Source: Brachybacterium sp. FME24
GTDB lineage: Bacteria; Actinomycetota; Actinomycetes; Actinomycetales; Dermabacteraceae
Direction: 5' to 3'
NCBI RefSeq assembly: GCF_014897705.1
Contig: NZ_JABUXV010000010.1
Location: 1 to 64,000 of the forward strand
Length of the DNA: 64,000 bases
Part shown: in pieces, positions 1 to 8,033 of the stretch
How the letters are laid out: every line of letters begins with the position of its first letter
Position numbering within the stretch: the first letter of the stretch is position 1
Made by a program: the position numbers and the translations under genes
Notes under the pieces: generated by a model
Told to the model about the DNA's origin: nothing
Database searches by the model: none
Seen by the model: the letters and a program-made list of their open reading frames with translations, nothing else

Positions 1-42
1 GGTTTCGATCAGTTCCCCACCGGAGAACTCCAGTGTCGTCAT
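1..42 (-). CDS. N-terminal fragment of an unknown protein, cut by window edge
   Basis: Only the first 14 codons are in the window. The ATG is preceded on the minus strand by a strong ribosome binding site (GGGAGGTG, about five bases before the start), which is the main evidence that this is a real gene start. The peptide begins MTTLEFSGGELIET. It is too short to assign a family, and the reading frame runs off the left edge without a stop. Confidence 0.6.
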   Translation of the reverse strand, partial: MTTLEFSGGELIET

Positions 43-369
43 CACAGCCACCTCCCCACCCTCACGCATCCAGGCCGGGCCGCACGGTTCGAGGAACGAC
101 ACTCACTCGCCGTGGAGTGCTTCTCGAACGGTTGCCCGATTATCCCTCTATTTTAGAATGCTAGTTCGTTGCGGGCAAGGGTTTCGTGGATTGTGGGGGA
201 AATTGTGGATAACTCGCGGTGGGGAGGAAAGAAGCCGACCGCGAGCGAGGAGTGTCGGCTCCCTTGTCTGCTCGACGCTCCAACCGCCCGTCCACCTATC
301 GGTCCGAGCACCCGAGCACCCAACTGCCCTTCTACCCCGATGCCCTACTGCCCCGCTGCCGCTGCCCGA
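43..369. other. Intergenic region without a recognisable gene
   Basis: This 327-base gap separates the start of the edge-truncated gene from the end of an acetyltransferase gene. It includes the least GC-rich patch nearby (roughly 136-175), which probably holds the promoter of the leftward gene; a GATAAT-like box on the minus strand at 139-144 is a weak -10 candidate. The rest is C-rich with no credible coding signal. Overlapping open frames here change frame against each other and lack ribosome binding sites. Confidence 0.5.
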
Positions 370-921
370 TCACGGACGCATCGGCCGCTCCTCGTCTCCG
401 ATCCAGAACCGCAGCTTCCCCTCGACCACGTTCTCCAGCTGTCCGCCGGCCGTCTCGATGGTGCGACGGGAGCCGACGTTGTGCTCATCGCAGGTGATGA
501 GCACCGGGGCGATGCCGAGACCCCGAGCCTCCTGAAGACCGAGCGCCAGCGCTGCCGAGGCGATCCCCCGCCGGCGGGCGGACGGTCGCACGGAATAGCC
601 GACGTGACCGCCCTGGTCGTACAGGAACCGGTTCAGGTCGTGACGGATCGCGAGGAATCCGAGAACCTCGTCGGACCCGTCGGCCGGGACGATCCAACGG
701 CTGGTGCAGTGCACCCAGGGCTCCTCGAGCTCGGTGGCAGGATCCTCCTGGGCTAGACGTTCGGTCACGAACTCGATGAATTCGGCGTCGGAGACGGGCG
801 GGGCGGTGAGGTCGACGATGCTCGCCCCATCCATCGCGGTACCGGCGAAGTCCGCCACGCAGTCGACGAAGGCGGCGTGCCGCGAGACGGACGGTGGAAC
901 GAGGCGGATCTCAGAGGGCAT
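370..921 (-). CDS. GNAT family N-acetyltransferase
   Basis: A 183-residue protein of the GNAT fold, which transfers an acetyl group from acetyl-CoA to an amine or amino acid. The acetyl-CoA pyrophosphate loop is visible around residues 113-123 (SARRRGIASAA), followed by the usual helix and a C-terminal motif with DEHNVGSRRTIE and a final strand. The start was set at MPSEIRL because the GNAT fold begins there; the frame stays open upstream but that extension is arginine-rich and overlaps the next gene. It reads in the same direction as a second GNAT gene 86 bases upstream. The substrate cannot be told from sequence. Confidence 0.88.
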   Translation of the reverse strand: MPSEIRLVPPSVSRHAAFVDCVADFAGTAMDGASIVDLTAPPVSDAEFIEFVTERLAQEDPATELEEPWVHCTSRWIVPADGSDEVLGFLAIRHDLNRFLYDQGGHVGYSVRPSARRRGIASAALALGLQEARGLGIAPVLITCDEHNVGSRRTIETAGGQLENVVEGKLRFWIGDEERPMRP

Positions 922-1007
922 CGGCCCAGGATGCCAGGCCAGGTGAGCCTGCGTGGCCTCGGGCTCGCGAGAGCGCCGGTCGGCCACGGGTCGTCCATGG
1001 GTTCGTG

Positions 1008-1505
1008 TCAGCGCAGGTCGAGGACCCAGCGCTCGACGGTCCTGCTCGCCTCCGAAGGGTGACGCTCTTCCTGCCCCGTCGAGAGGGCCCCGAGTCCGCG
1101 GGCGATGGCGCGGGACGGCGCATTGTGCGGGGCGATGCGCAGGACGAGCCGGTCGATCCTGGCATCGGCGCGGGCCGCGTCCCCGAGCGCGGCGGCCAGC
1201 GATCTGCCGTGCCCTTGTCCGCGGTGCGGCGCGAGGATCCAATAGGTCATCGCGGCCTGGCCCGGCTCGAGGCCCGGCGCCACCCGGTTCAGTCCCCCGC
1301 CGCCGATCAGTGGCCCATCGTGGCCGACGAGCGCGGCGTACTCGCGGATCGGACCGTCTTCGCGCCACCGGGAGCAGCGGCTCAGGAATTCGCGAAGTGC
1401 GTCAGGATCCCAGCGTCGCCCGGTGATCTCCTGGGCGAGCGCCTCGTCCTGACCAGCCAGGATCGCGTCGGCATCGGCAGGATCAAGCGCGCGGAGCCGG
1501 ATCAC
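1008..1505 (-). CDS. GNAT family N-acetyltransferase (RimJ/RimL-like)
   Basis: A 165-residue acetyltransferase starting with GTG. The sequence opens IRLRALDPADADAI, typical of the RimJ/RimL-type subgroup that acetylates protein N-termini or small amines. The acetyl-CoA loop HRGQGHGRSL lies at residues 94-103, and APHNAPSRAIARGLG near residue 125-140 matches the N-A-S-x-x-x-x-x-K/R-x-G segment of this subgroup. It lies between a GntR-type regulator and another GNAT gene, all on the minus strand, and may share a transcript with one or both. The substrate is unknown. Confidence 0.87.
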   Translation of the reverse strand: MIRLRALDPADADAILAGQDEALAQEITGRRWDPDALREFLSRCSRWREDGPIREYAALVGHDGPLIGGGGLNRVAPGLEPGQAAMTYWILAPHRGQGHGRSLAAALGDAARADARIDRLVLRIAPHNAPSRAIARGLGALSTGQEERHPSEASRTVERWVLDLR

Positions 1506-1586
1506 GGACGACGCTGCTTCCTCATCACGACGTCGCCGGGGGCTTGAGAGCCGAGCACCTGCCAGCCGTGGGCGGATGCGCCCCGC

Positions 1587-1994
1587 TCACTCCGTCTCCT
1601 GACCAGTCCGGCCGGCGAGGGCCTCTCGCACCGACGCCATGATCTCGACGTCGCTTCGTCCCTTCGCACGTGCCGCGGCGATGGGGTCGACGAAGAGGGC
1701 CGCCAGATCCGGGTCGCCGGTGCCACCGGATTCGCGGCCCGTGGCCGCGGCCGACACCTCGCTGGCGGCCACCGCACCCGGGGCGACCGTGGTGCCGGCG
1801 CCGCGACGCGTCACGATGATCTGCGACTCCTCGAGGAGCTTGTAGGCGCGGGCGACGGTGCCGGGGGCGAGGCCGAGGTCGCCGGCGTAGACACGGATGG
1901 CCGGCAGCCGGTCGCCCGGCACCAGTTCACCGGCGCGGACCTGCTCGACGATCTCGCGGCGTACCTGTTCGTAGGGAGGGGTCGGGGTGCTCAT
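1587..1994 (-). CDS. GntR family transcriptional regulator, YtrA-like
   Basis: A 135-residue regulator. The N-terminal winged helix-turn-helix (residues about 8-75) contains the YtrA-subfamily pattern: PPYEQVRREIVEQVRAGEL, then GDRLPAIRVYAGDLGLAPGTVARAYKLLEE. The short C-terminal tail (about 55 residues) lacks the large effector domain of FadR or HutC regulators, as is usual for the YtrA group, which often controls ABC transporters or membrane stress genes. No ABC transporter is adjacent here. I chose the ATG at 1994 because the homologous start is MSTPTPPYEQ; in-frame ATG codons lie upstream. No clear ribosome binding site precedes it, so a leaderless message is possible. Confidence 0.88.
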   Translation of the reverse strand: MSTPTPPYEQVRREIVEQVRAGELVPGDRLPAIRVYAGDLGLAPGTVARAYKLLEESQIIVTRRGAGTTVAPGAVAASEVSAAATGRESGGTGDPDLAALFVDPIAAARAKGRSDVEIMASVREALAGRTGQETE

Positions 1995-2173
1995 GTCGAC
2001 AACGATAGGACTCATCGGCCCGCGCCCTGTGCCGCACGGTCGCATCCCCCGCCGGGATCAGCGCCGGAATCGGGCACAAGCCCCTCCCACCGCTCCAGCG
2101 GAAAGCGTGGCCGAACCGTGGAGGCCCTGCGCAGACGCCCAGGAGGGCAGGCGCGGCCCCGTAGCATCGACGT

Positions 2174-4213
2174 GTGTTCCCGGCTCCGCTTCCCCACGCT
2201 CCCACCCGCCGCCATCGCACTCTGGTGGCGGCGATTCTCGCCGCACTCCTGGGCACGCTCCTGCTGGGCACCACGCCGACCGCGCAGGCCGACGATCCTG
2301 ACGATCCGGTACGTCTGGTCCTCACCACCTCCGGCCTGAACTGGGCGGACCTCTCCGCCGAGCGGACCCCGAACCTGCAGTGCCTGGCCGATCGCTCCGG
2401 CGCCGGGGCCATGAACACCACGTCCTCCTCGGTCGTCTCCACGGAGCGCCAGGGGTTGGAGACGCTGCACACCGGCTATCGCGGCCTCGCCGAGCAGGCA
2501 CCGCGCACGGCAGGCATCCCCACTCCCCCGACCGATCAGTGGAAGCAGCTGCCCGTCGAGACCGCCGCCGTGGATGCCTCCTCGAACCCTGACGCGGTCA
2601 CCGGCGACATCACCGACGCCCTCGCCTCGGACGAGATCCTCCAGGTCGACGCCGGCTCCGTGCCCGACCACGACGATCCCGCCCGTGACCAGGCGATCGA
2701 AGCCCTCGATGGCCGCGTCGGCACCGTCCTGGATGCGGCCGGCGGCTGCGACTCCGCGGCTCTCCCCCGCACCCTGCTCGTCTCCGTCGCCGCCACCGAT
2801 CCGGAGGACCCCGACGAGGTGGAGCGCACCGGCGCCGTCGCCTCCCGCACCGTCGGCCTGCAGGTCGCGCTCGACACGGCCTTTCCCGGGCAGGCGCTGA
2901 CCAGTGGCGCCACCAAGCAGAACGGCGTGGTGGTACTGACGGACGTACTGGCCACGATCTTGGACTCCTACGACGCCGAACCCGACGGTCTCATCCCCGG
3001 CCAGCCGATGCGCGGCACCGACCACGACGACCCCCAGCTGCTCGCCCTGGACCGTTCGCAGGCGGCCGCCACGGTCGACGCCGCGACTCTCCCCGCCCTC
3101 GGGTCCTGGCTCGCGCTCGGAGTGGTCGGCCTCGTGATCACGCTGGTCCCCGCGCTCGCGCGCCGCCCCCGTCTGGCCCTCGTGGGCCGTTCCCTCGCCA
3201 TGATCGCGCCGCTCGCCCTGCCGGTGGGCCTGCTCGCCTCCGTGGTGCCGTGGTGGCGCGGGGAGCACGACGCCTGGGTCCTGACGGGGGTGGTCTGGGC
3301 GGGCTGCGCGATCCTGTCCGTCCTGGTGCTCGCCGGGCCGTGGCGCCGTCACCGGTTCGGTCCGCTCGGAGTCTCCGCCGCGCTGGTCGCCCTGCTGATC
3401 CTCGGAGAGTCAGTGACCGGCTCACGGTTCCAGCTGGGCTCACCGCTGGGCGCGCAGCCGATCTCCGGCGGCCGCTTCTACGGTCTGTCCAACCACCTGT
3501 ACGGGATGGTGTTCGCCGGGGCGACGATGGCGCTGCTGTGCCTGTTCACCGTGCTGCGCACGCCCCGCGCCCGCGTGATGTGGACAGTCGCGGTGGGCGT
3601 GGTGGTCGCCGTCGTGAGCGTGGCCCCGTCGATGGGTGCGGACTTCGGGTCGATGCTCGCCACGATCCCCACCTTCGGTCTGCTGGCCCTGCTGGTCTCC
3701 GGCGTCCGCCCGCGGGTGTGGCACGTGATCGCGCTCTGCGCCGGCGGCGCGGTCGCAGTGCTCGGGGTCTCCTTCCTGGACTGGCTGCGGCCGCCCGAGG
3801 ACCGCACCCACCTGGGCCGTTTCATCGACGAGCTGCTCAGCGGCGAGCTGTTCTCCGTGGTCGTCCGCAAGCTCGCGCAGAACGTCGCGATGACCACCGG
3901 ATACTGGGCACTGGCCCTCGTGATGCTCCTGGCGGTGATCGCGTCGATCGCGATCCTGATGCCCCGGCGGATCCACTGGACCCGACTTGCCGAGCTCGAT
4001 GCACAGCACCCTGCGGCGTACCGCGTGCGGCTCGCGCTCGTGGTCGGCACCTGGATCGGCTACGTCGTCAACGACACCGGCCCGGTGCTGGTCGCTGCGA
4101 TCTTCGGGATCTGGGCGGCGTTCCTGCCCGTGGCTCTGCCTGCTCCGCGGCCGACGGGTGCAGTCGACGCCGATGGATCGCCCGTGGTCAGCGAGGCTCC
4201 AGCTCCTCGGTGA
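2174..4213 (+). CDS. Exported phosphatase-like domain plus multi-pass membrane domain, function unknown
   Basis: A 679-residue protein with a GTG start. Residues 1-39 form a signal peptide ending AQA-DD. Residues about 45-300 form an exported domain with features reminiscent of the alkaline-phosphatase/phosphodiesterase fold (opening strand VRLVLTTSGLNWADLS, then TPNLQCLADRSGAGAMN, later GVVVLTDVLATILD), but the usual metal-binding DxxG/T and HG motifs are not evident. From about residue 305 the protein has roughly nine to eleven hydrophobic segments, including GGRFYGLSNHLYGMVF and a conserved-looking TGYWALA. It converges on the next gene with a 26-base overlap. I recall similar proteins in actinobacteria only as uncharacterised. 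Confidence 0.8.
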   Translation: MFPAPLPHAPTRRHRTLVAAILAALLGTLLLGTTPTAQADDPDDPVRLVLTTSGLNWADLSAERTPNLQCLADRSGAGAMNTTSSSVVSTERQGLETLHTGYRGLAEQAPRTAGIPTPPTDQWKQLPVETAAVDASSNPDAVTGDITDALASDEILQVDAGSVPDHDDPARDQAIEALDGRVGTVLDAAGGCDSAALPRTLLVSVAATDPEDPDEVERTGAVASRTVGLQVALDTAFPGQALTSGATKQNGVVVLTDVLATILDSYDAEPDGLIPGQPMRGTDHDDPQLLALDRSQAAATVDAATLPALGSWLALGVVGLVITLVPALARRPRLALVGRSLAMIAPLALPVGLLASVVPWWRGEHDAWVLTGVVWAGCAILSVLVLAGPWRRHRFGPLGVSAALVALLILGESVTGSRFQLGSPLGAQPISGGRFYGLSNHLYGMVFAGATMALLCLFTVLRTPRARVMWTVAVGVVVAVVSVAPSMGADFGSMLATIPTFGLLALLVSGVRPRVWHVIALCAGGAVAVLGVSFLDWLRPPEDRTHLGRFIDELLSGELFSVVVRKLAQNVAMTTGYWALALVMLLAVIASIAILMPRRIHWTRLAELDAQHPAAYRVRLALVVGTWIGYVVNDTGPVLVAAIFGIWAAFLPVALPAPRPTGAVDADGSPVVSEAPAPR

Positions 4214-5099
4214 TCCGGTGCAGCGTGCTGCGGCCCAGAGCGCTCATCTCCGGCAGCGTCTCGCGGTAGTACCAGACCAGGCCGATCGCCTGCTCGAAGG
4301 CCCATGCCTGCGCGCGACGCCATTCGAGCTCCTCGGCTCCGACGCGTTCCCGGAACAGCGCACGGGCGGGCGCTGCGAGCAGGTGCAGGCCCACGATCAG
4401 GTCGAGCGCGCTGTCGGCCGCACCGAAGCCCCCGGTGTCCAGGACCCCCACCAACCGGTCGCCCGCGACCAGGAGATTTCCGGGGATCAGATCCTTGTGG
4501 CTCATCGCGAGCCGTCCTGTCTCCGGGGATTCGCGCAGGTGCCGCCAGATCTCGCGCAGGCGCGGCACGTCGAGCAGAGCTTCGCTGCGCTCGAGGCACT
4601 CGGCCACCCAGTCGTCATGGTCGGTGAGCACTCCCCCGCGCCCGCTGCCGACGACGGTGGCCCCGGCAGTCTCCGCACCGCGCAGGGCGAGCACGAGGTC
4701 GGCGAGATCGGCCGCGAACCGCGGCGACTGCGCGAGTCCCTCCGGGGTCGCAACCTGCCCGGGCACCCAGGTCTGCAGGGCCCACGCGTGATCGATGCCG
4801 TGGCCCGGCGCACCGATACCGAGCGGCCGCGGGGACAGGATCGGGCTGAGGGCCGCGAAGGCCTCCTGGGCTGTCGCCTCCCGGTGCAGCTCCTGCTCGA
4901 GACCGACCTCGTCCGTCCCTCTCAGAGGGACGCGTGCCACCAGATCGGGGGCCGCGGGATCCGGGCCGACCGCGAAGATCGCGTTGACCGTCCCGTTGGT
5001 CTGCAGCGCGTGCACCTCGAGTCCGGCGTGCTGCGGGAACTGCTCGGCGAGGAGGCGCTGCACCATCTCCGGTGTGATCCGTCGCGGGGCCGGTGCCAT
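4188..5099 (-). CDS. Phosphotransferase, APH/choline kinase-like
   Basis: A 303-residue member of the aminoglycoside phosphotransferase-like kinase fold. The catalytic loop is seen as SHKDLIPGNLLV (H201, D203, N208), and the metal-binding aspartate as VLDTGG at residue 221. The N-terminal lobe carries VARVPLR, where the nucleotide-binding lysine would normally sit but an arginine is found. Many environmental members phosphorylate small molecules such as choline, homoserine or antibiotics, so resistance should not be assumed. The start was set at MAPAPRR, just after the stop of the upstream glycosyltransferase region on the opposite side; the gene ends inside the convergent gene at 4213. Confidence 0.83.
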   Translation of the reverse strand: MAPAPRRITPEMVQRLLAEQFPQHAGLEVHALQTNGTVNAIFAVGPDPAAPDLVARVPLRGTDEVGLEQELHREATAQEAFAALSPILSPRPLGIGAPGHGIDHAWALQTWVPGQVATPEGLAQSPRFAADLADLVLALRGAETAGATVVGSGRGGVLTDHDDWVAECLERSEALLDVPRLREIWRHLRESPETGRLAMSHKDLIPGNLLVAGDRLVGVLDTGGFGAADSALDLIVGLHLLAAPARALFRERVGAEELEWRRAQAWAFEQAIGLVWYYRETLPEMSALGRSTLHRITEELEPR

Positions 5100-5103
5100 A
5101 CCT

Positions 5104-6624
5104 TCAGGCGTCGTCGTCGGCGTGAGGGACGTTCCCTGCGTCGACCGCGGCATGGACCACGAGCGAGGTGTACTCGTCGGGGTTCAGCGGCGGCCGGATC
5201 GAGGAGGGCAGCTCCGGTTCCGGGACCGCCAGGTGGGAGGCGATGATCACCGCGTGCTCAGGGCTGAAGGGCCCCTGGACGGGTGCGTCGTGCAGCCTCG
5301 CCGCGAGAGCCTCGAGGTCGACACCGGCCAGGTAGACGGCGTCGTCCGGCGCGAAAAGTCCGTCGACCGGCAGGTCACGCAGGCGACGACCCAGCGCCTC
5401 CGCGTCCAGGTCGCCGAGCGCACGCGTCTCGTCGTCGGAGAAAGCCCCGGCGACCGGGAGGGCGGCGAGCCGGTCCCGGCGACGATCCGCACGGTCCTGC
5501 GCGGAGTCGTCGTCCCGGGGCTCTGCGGGGGTGACGGGGCGGGTGGGGGCGGCATCGGGCGTGTCCGCAGTGGAGGGCTCGACGGCAGGTTCGCTCGTCT
5601 CCGGCTCGGCGGGGGCCTGGTCGCACTCAAGGGCCTGGTCGTACTCGGGAGTGTGGTCGTCGGAGGCATCCTGCTCGTCCGGGGCCGGCACCTCGACCTC
5701 TGGCGCGATCGGGGCCTCCACCACGTCGCCGTCGAGTTCACGCACGGCCTGCTGCTCCGGCGTCGCCTCCACGCGTTCGAACTCGTCCAGCGGCTCCTCC
5801 GGCAGGACATGGCGGCGGCGGGCCAGGGCCCGCACGACGTCACGCAGCTGCGCGGCGCGGTGCAGCTGGCCACTCAAGTTCCGCCCGGTAGCGCGGTGCT
5901 GAAGGTCCGCTTCGATCTCCTTGACCCAGAAGCCGCCGGTCAGCGCGTCGATCGTCAGCGAAGTCTCGACTCCCCAGCCCGCGGCGAGCGGCTGGCAGGC
6001 GTCCCAGGTCTCGCGGGTGATGCAGCGGGTGCCGGACAGCGGCTGAGTCGCGTCCCAGCCGGTGGCCCGCTGGATGCCGCGCCGCGCGGTGCCCACCACG
6101 ATGCCCATGCCACCGGCGCCGGCCTGCCGGGGCAGCAGCGCGATCGCCATATCGACGCCCTCCCCGAGGACGGCGTCCACCAGAGGCTGCGCCGCGATGG
6201 CGGAGGCCTCCATGTCGGCGTCGAGGAACAGCAGGGCGCGCGGAATCGCGTCGTGACCGTCGATCACCGGCAGCGGGCCGGTGTGACCCGGCGAGCGCGG
6301 CTCGGCGTGGAGCTCCTCCGAGAAGCTCTCGCCGCCGTCGGCCCGTTCGGCGTCCTCGCGGATCTCGACCATCTGCGCACCCGTGGCCATGGCCGCGGCC
6401 TTGCCGCGATTGGTCTTGTGACGCACCACCAGGGCATCAGCTCCCATGGCGACGGCGGAGGTGGCATCGGAGGAGCCGTCGTCGACGACCACCACCAGGT
6501 CCACGCCCTGGATCGTGCGAGCGGCCCCGATGGTCGCCTCGATCCTCTCCGCCTCGTTCTTGGCGGGGATCACGACGGCCACACGCTCGGGGCGGTGCGC
6601 CGTCAGCGGCCCCGCGGTGCTCAT
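5104..6624 (-). CDS. Family 2 glycosyltransferase with C-terminal 29-residue repeats
   Basis: A 506-residue protein. Residues about 12-290 form a GT-A glycosyltransferase domain: VAVVIPAKNEAERI at the start, the nucleotide-sugar motif DDGSSD (48-53) and the metal-binding LDADME (134-139). No transmembrane segment is evident, so it is probably cytosolic or peripheral. Residues about 290-384 are acidic and proline-rich. Residues 385-471 then form three tandem 29-residue repeats, each with a LPV-x-G-x-F core and a following D-A/L-E-A-L helix. Its start ATG overlaps the stop of the upstream DUF5926 gene (ATGA), so translation is probably coupled. The sugar donor and acceptor are unknown. Confidence 0.87.
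   Translation of the reverse strand: MSTAGPLTAHRPERVAVVIPAKNEAERIEATIGAARTIQGVDLVVVVDDGSSDATSAVAMGADALVVRHKTNRGKAAAMATGAQMVEIREDAERADGGESFSEELHAEPRSPGHTGPLPVIDGHDAIPRALLFLDADMEASAIAAQPLVDAVLGEGVDMAIALLPRQAGAGGMGIVVGTARRGIQRATGWDATQPLSGTRCITRETWDACQPLAAGWGVETSLTIDALTGGFWVKEIEADLQHRATGRNLSGQLHRAAQLRDVVRALARRRHVLPEEPLDEFERVEATPEQQAVRELDGDVVEAPIAPEVEVPAPDEQDASDDHTPEYDQALECDQAPAEPETSEPAVEPSTADTPDAAPTRPVTPAEPRDDDSAQDRADRRRDRLAALPVAGAFSDDETRALGDLDAEALGRRLRDLPVDGLFAPDDAVYLAGVDLEALAARLHDAPVQGPFSPEHAVIIASHLAVPEPELPSSIRPPLNPDEYTSLVVHAAVDAGNVPHADDDA
5212..5472 (-). repeat. Three tandem 29-residue coding repeats in the glycosyltransferase tail
   Basis: The translated repeats begin RLAALPVAGAF, RLRDLPVDGLF and RLHDAPVQGPF and each spans exactly 29 residues. 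The first two continue into a short helix (DLDAEALGR, GVDLEALAA); the third diverges after HAVIIASHLA. The conservation is at protein level, and the DNA of the three units has drifted, so these are old functional repeats rather than a recent slippage event. Confidence 0.75.
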
Positions 6625-7451
6625 CGCAGGGTCACCTGTCGGGCCACGATCCCGCCACGGGCCCGACGCTCGAGCGCGGTCAGCGGCTCCTGCGTGCTCA
6701 GCGCGTCCTCGAAGCGGGAACGGAACGACTCGGCCTCCGCTTCGACGCCCGCGACGCCGAAGCCCTTGGGCAGGTCCCACACCGGGATCGCAAGGCCCTC
6801 GGCGCGGAAGGAACCGACGTACTTGGTGCCCTCGCCGACGCCGGATTCACGACGGGCGTGCAGGCGGGTGACCGCATCGATCACGCGCTCCTCATCGGCA
6901 TCGAGCACCCAGCGCAGATGCTCCTTGGGGCCGGCGTCGACCCAGTAGGCATGCGGGAGGCCCTCGACCGGGCGGGTCGGCATGATCGATTCGTTGGCCT
7001 CCTTGATCGACGAATCGATCTCGGCGGTACGGTTCGCGCTCGGGTCGAGCCAGAAATCGAAGGTGTCCTGCACCGTGATGGAGAAGTCGCCGGTCAGGTC
7101 GAGGATCTCCTGCAGCCGCGGGGCGTCGTCGTCGAGGGTCACCGAGGTGATCGGGTTGCCGGGCTCCAGCTCGAGCGCCAGCTTGATGGCCTGACCGATC
7201 CCGCGCGACAGATCCCCACCGGGGTACCCGGCCTGGATCCCGACGGTGATGGTGCCGTCGGTGCGACGCACGGCGGGCCACGCCATCGGCAGGATGGTCG
7301 CGAACTCGACGTCGACGGAGCCGTACTCGGCGGTGGTCTTCGCGGCCATGGTCGCCGCGGGGATCAGCTGGCGCATCGCCACCAGATCCTGTTCGTTCGG
7401 CAGCCCTTCGAACGGGCGAAGGACCAGGGCATCTCGCGAGGTGGAACTCAT
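6621..7451 (-). CDS. DUF5926 family protein
   Basis: A 276-residue protein that I recognise as the actinobacterial DUF5926 family, whose members are commonly found directly beside a family 2 glycosyltransferase, as here. The sequence is soluble, moderately acidic, with no signal peptide or obvious catalytic motif. Family-typical stretches include FEGLPNEQDLVAMRQLIPAA near the start, MAWPAVRRTDGTI around residue 57, and LPHAYWVDAGPKEHLRWVLD around residue 165. Its stop overlaps the start of the glycosyltransferase by four bases. I do not know its biochemical role; a partner or accessory of the glycosyltransferase is a reasonable inference from the coupling. Confidence 0.85.
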   Translation of the reverse strand: MSSTSRDALVLRPFEGLPNEQDLVAMRQLIPAATMAAKTTAEYGSVDVEFATILPMAWPAVRRTDGTITVGIQAGYPGGDLSRGIGQAIKLALELEPGNPITSVTLDDDAPRLQEILDLTGDFSITVQDTFDFWLDPSANRTAEIDSSIKEANESIMPTRPVEGLPHAYWVDAGPKEHLRWVLDADEERVIDAVTRLHARRESGVGEGTKYVGSFRAEGLAIPVWDLPKGFGVAGVEAEAESFRSRFEDALSTQEPLTALERRARGGIVARQVTLR

Positions 7452-7490
7452 GAGGGCAAGTCTACCGATCTCAGGGCCCCTCCCGACGGA

Positions 7491-7527
7491 CCTGGGCCAT
7501 GCCGCGACGGGCGCGGCATGGCCCAGG
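7491..7527 (-). terminator. Strong hairpin after the DM13/DoxX operon
   Basis: A perfect 16-base-pair stem (CCTGGGCCATGCCGCG and its complement) with a five-base loop lies 15 bases beyond the stop of the DoxX gene. It is followed by no long T-run, as is common for high-GC actinobacterial terminators. It also sits 40 bases upstream of the DUF5926 start and so separates the two transcription units. Confidence 0.7.
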
Positions 7528-7541
7528 AGTGCCAGGTCGGC

Positions 7542-8033
7542 TCATGGCGCGACCGGAGTCCGTGCTCCGGCTGCTGTGTCGCCGGGCGCGCGACGGGCGC
7601 TCAGCCCACGCCGGAGACCGGCCAGCGTCGCCGGACGCGCGGCGGCCACCGCCATGATCGCGACAACTCCCAGCAGGGCCATCACCGGGTACTGCCACAC
7701 CAGCTGGTCCGAGAACCAGTACAGGGCGAGGGTCGCCGTCGAGGCGAGCGTCACCCAGGTCGTGCCGACGCCGAGCACGAGCAGCAGTCCCAGAGCGATC
7801 TCCAGCAGTGGAATGCCCGGGCCGAGCAGGACGCTGAAAGGCTCCATCACCGTCTGCGCGAACCAGACGAAGACTCCGGGGACACGGGGATTGTCGGCCG
7901 CGCCGTCGGCGACGAGAGCGATGTCGGCCGCCCCGAATCCCGCTCGCAGCTTGAACAGCCCTTCGGCGAGCCAGAGGGCACCGAGCAGCACTCTCGGAAC
8001 CGCCGCAACCGCTGCCCATGCCCGCCCCGTCAT
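7542..8033 (-). CDS. DoxX family membrane protein
   Basis: A 163-residue protein with four hydrophobic segments, matching the DoxX/DoxD family of small membrane proteins. The early motif RVLLGALWLAEGLFKL and the later GPGIPLLEIALGLLLVLG are typical. DoxX proteins take part in thiosulfate-quinone oxidation in archaea and in membrane redox or thiol stress complexes in actinobacteria. Its ATG overlaps the stop of the DM13 lipoprotein by four bases, so the two are co-translated. This pairing suggests an envelope redox role, but that is inference. Confidence 0.87.
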   Translation of the reverse strand: MTGRAWAAVAAVPRVLLGALWLAEGLFKLRAGFGAADIALVADGAADNPRVPGVFVWFAQTVMEPFSVLLGPGIPLLEIALGLLLVLGVGTTWVTLASTATLALYWFSDQLVWQYPVMALLGVVAIMAVAAARPATLAGLRRGLSARRAPGDTAAGARTPVAP

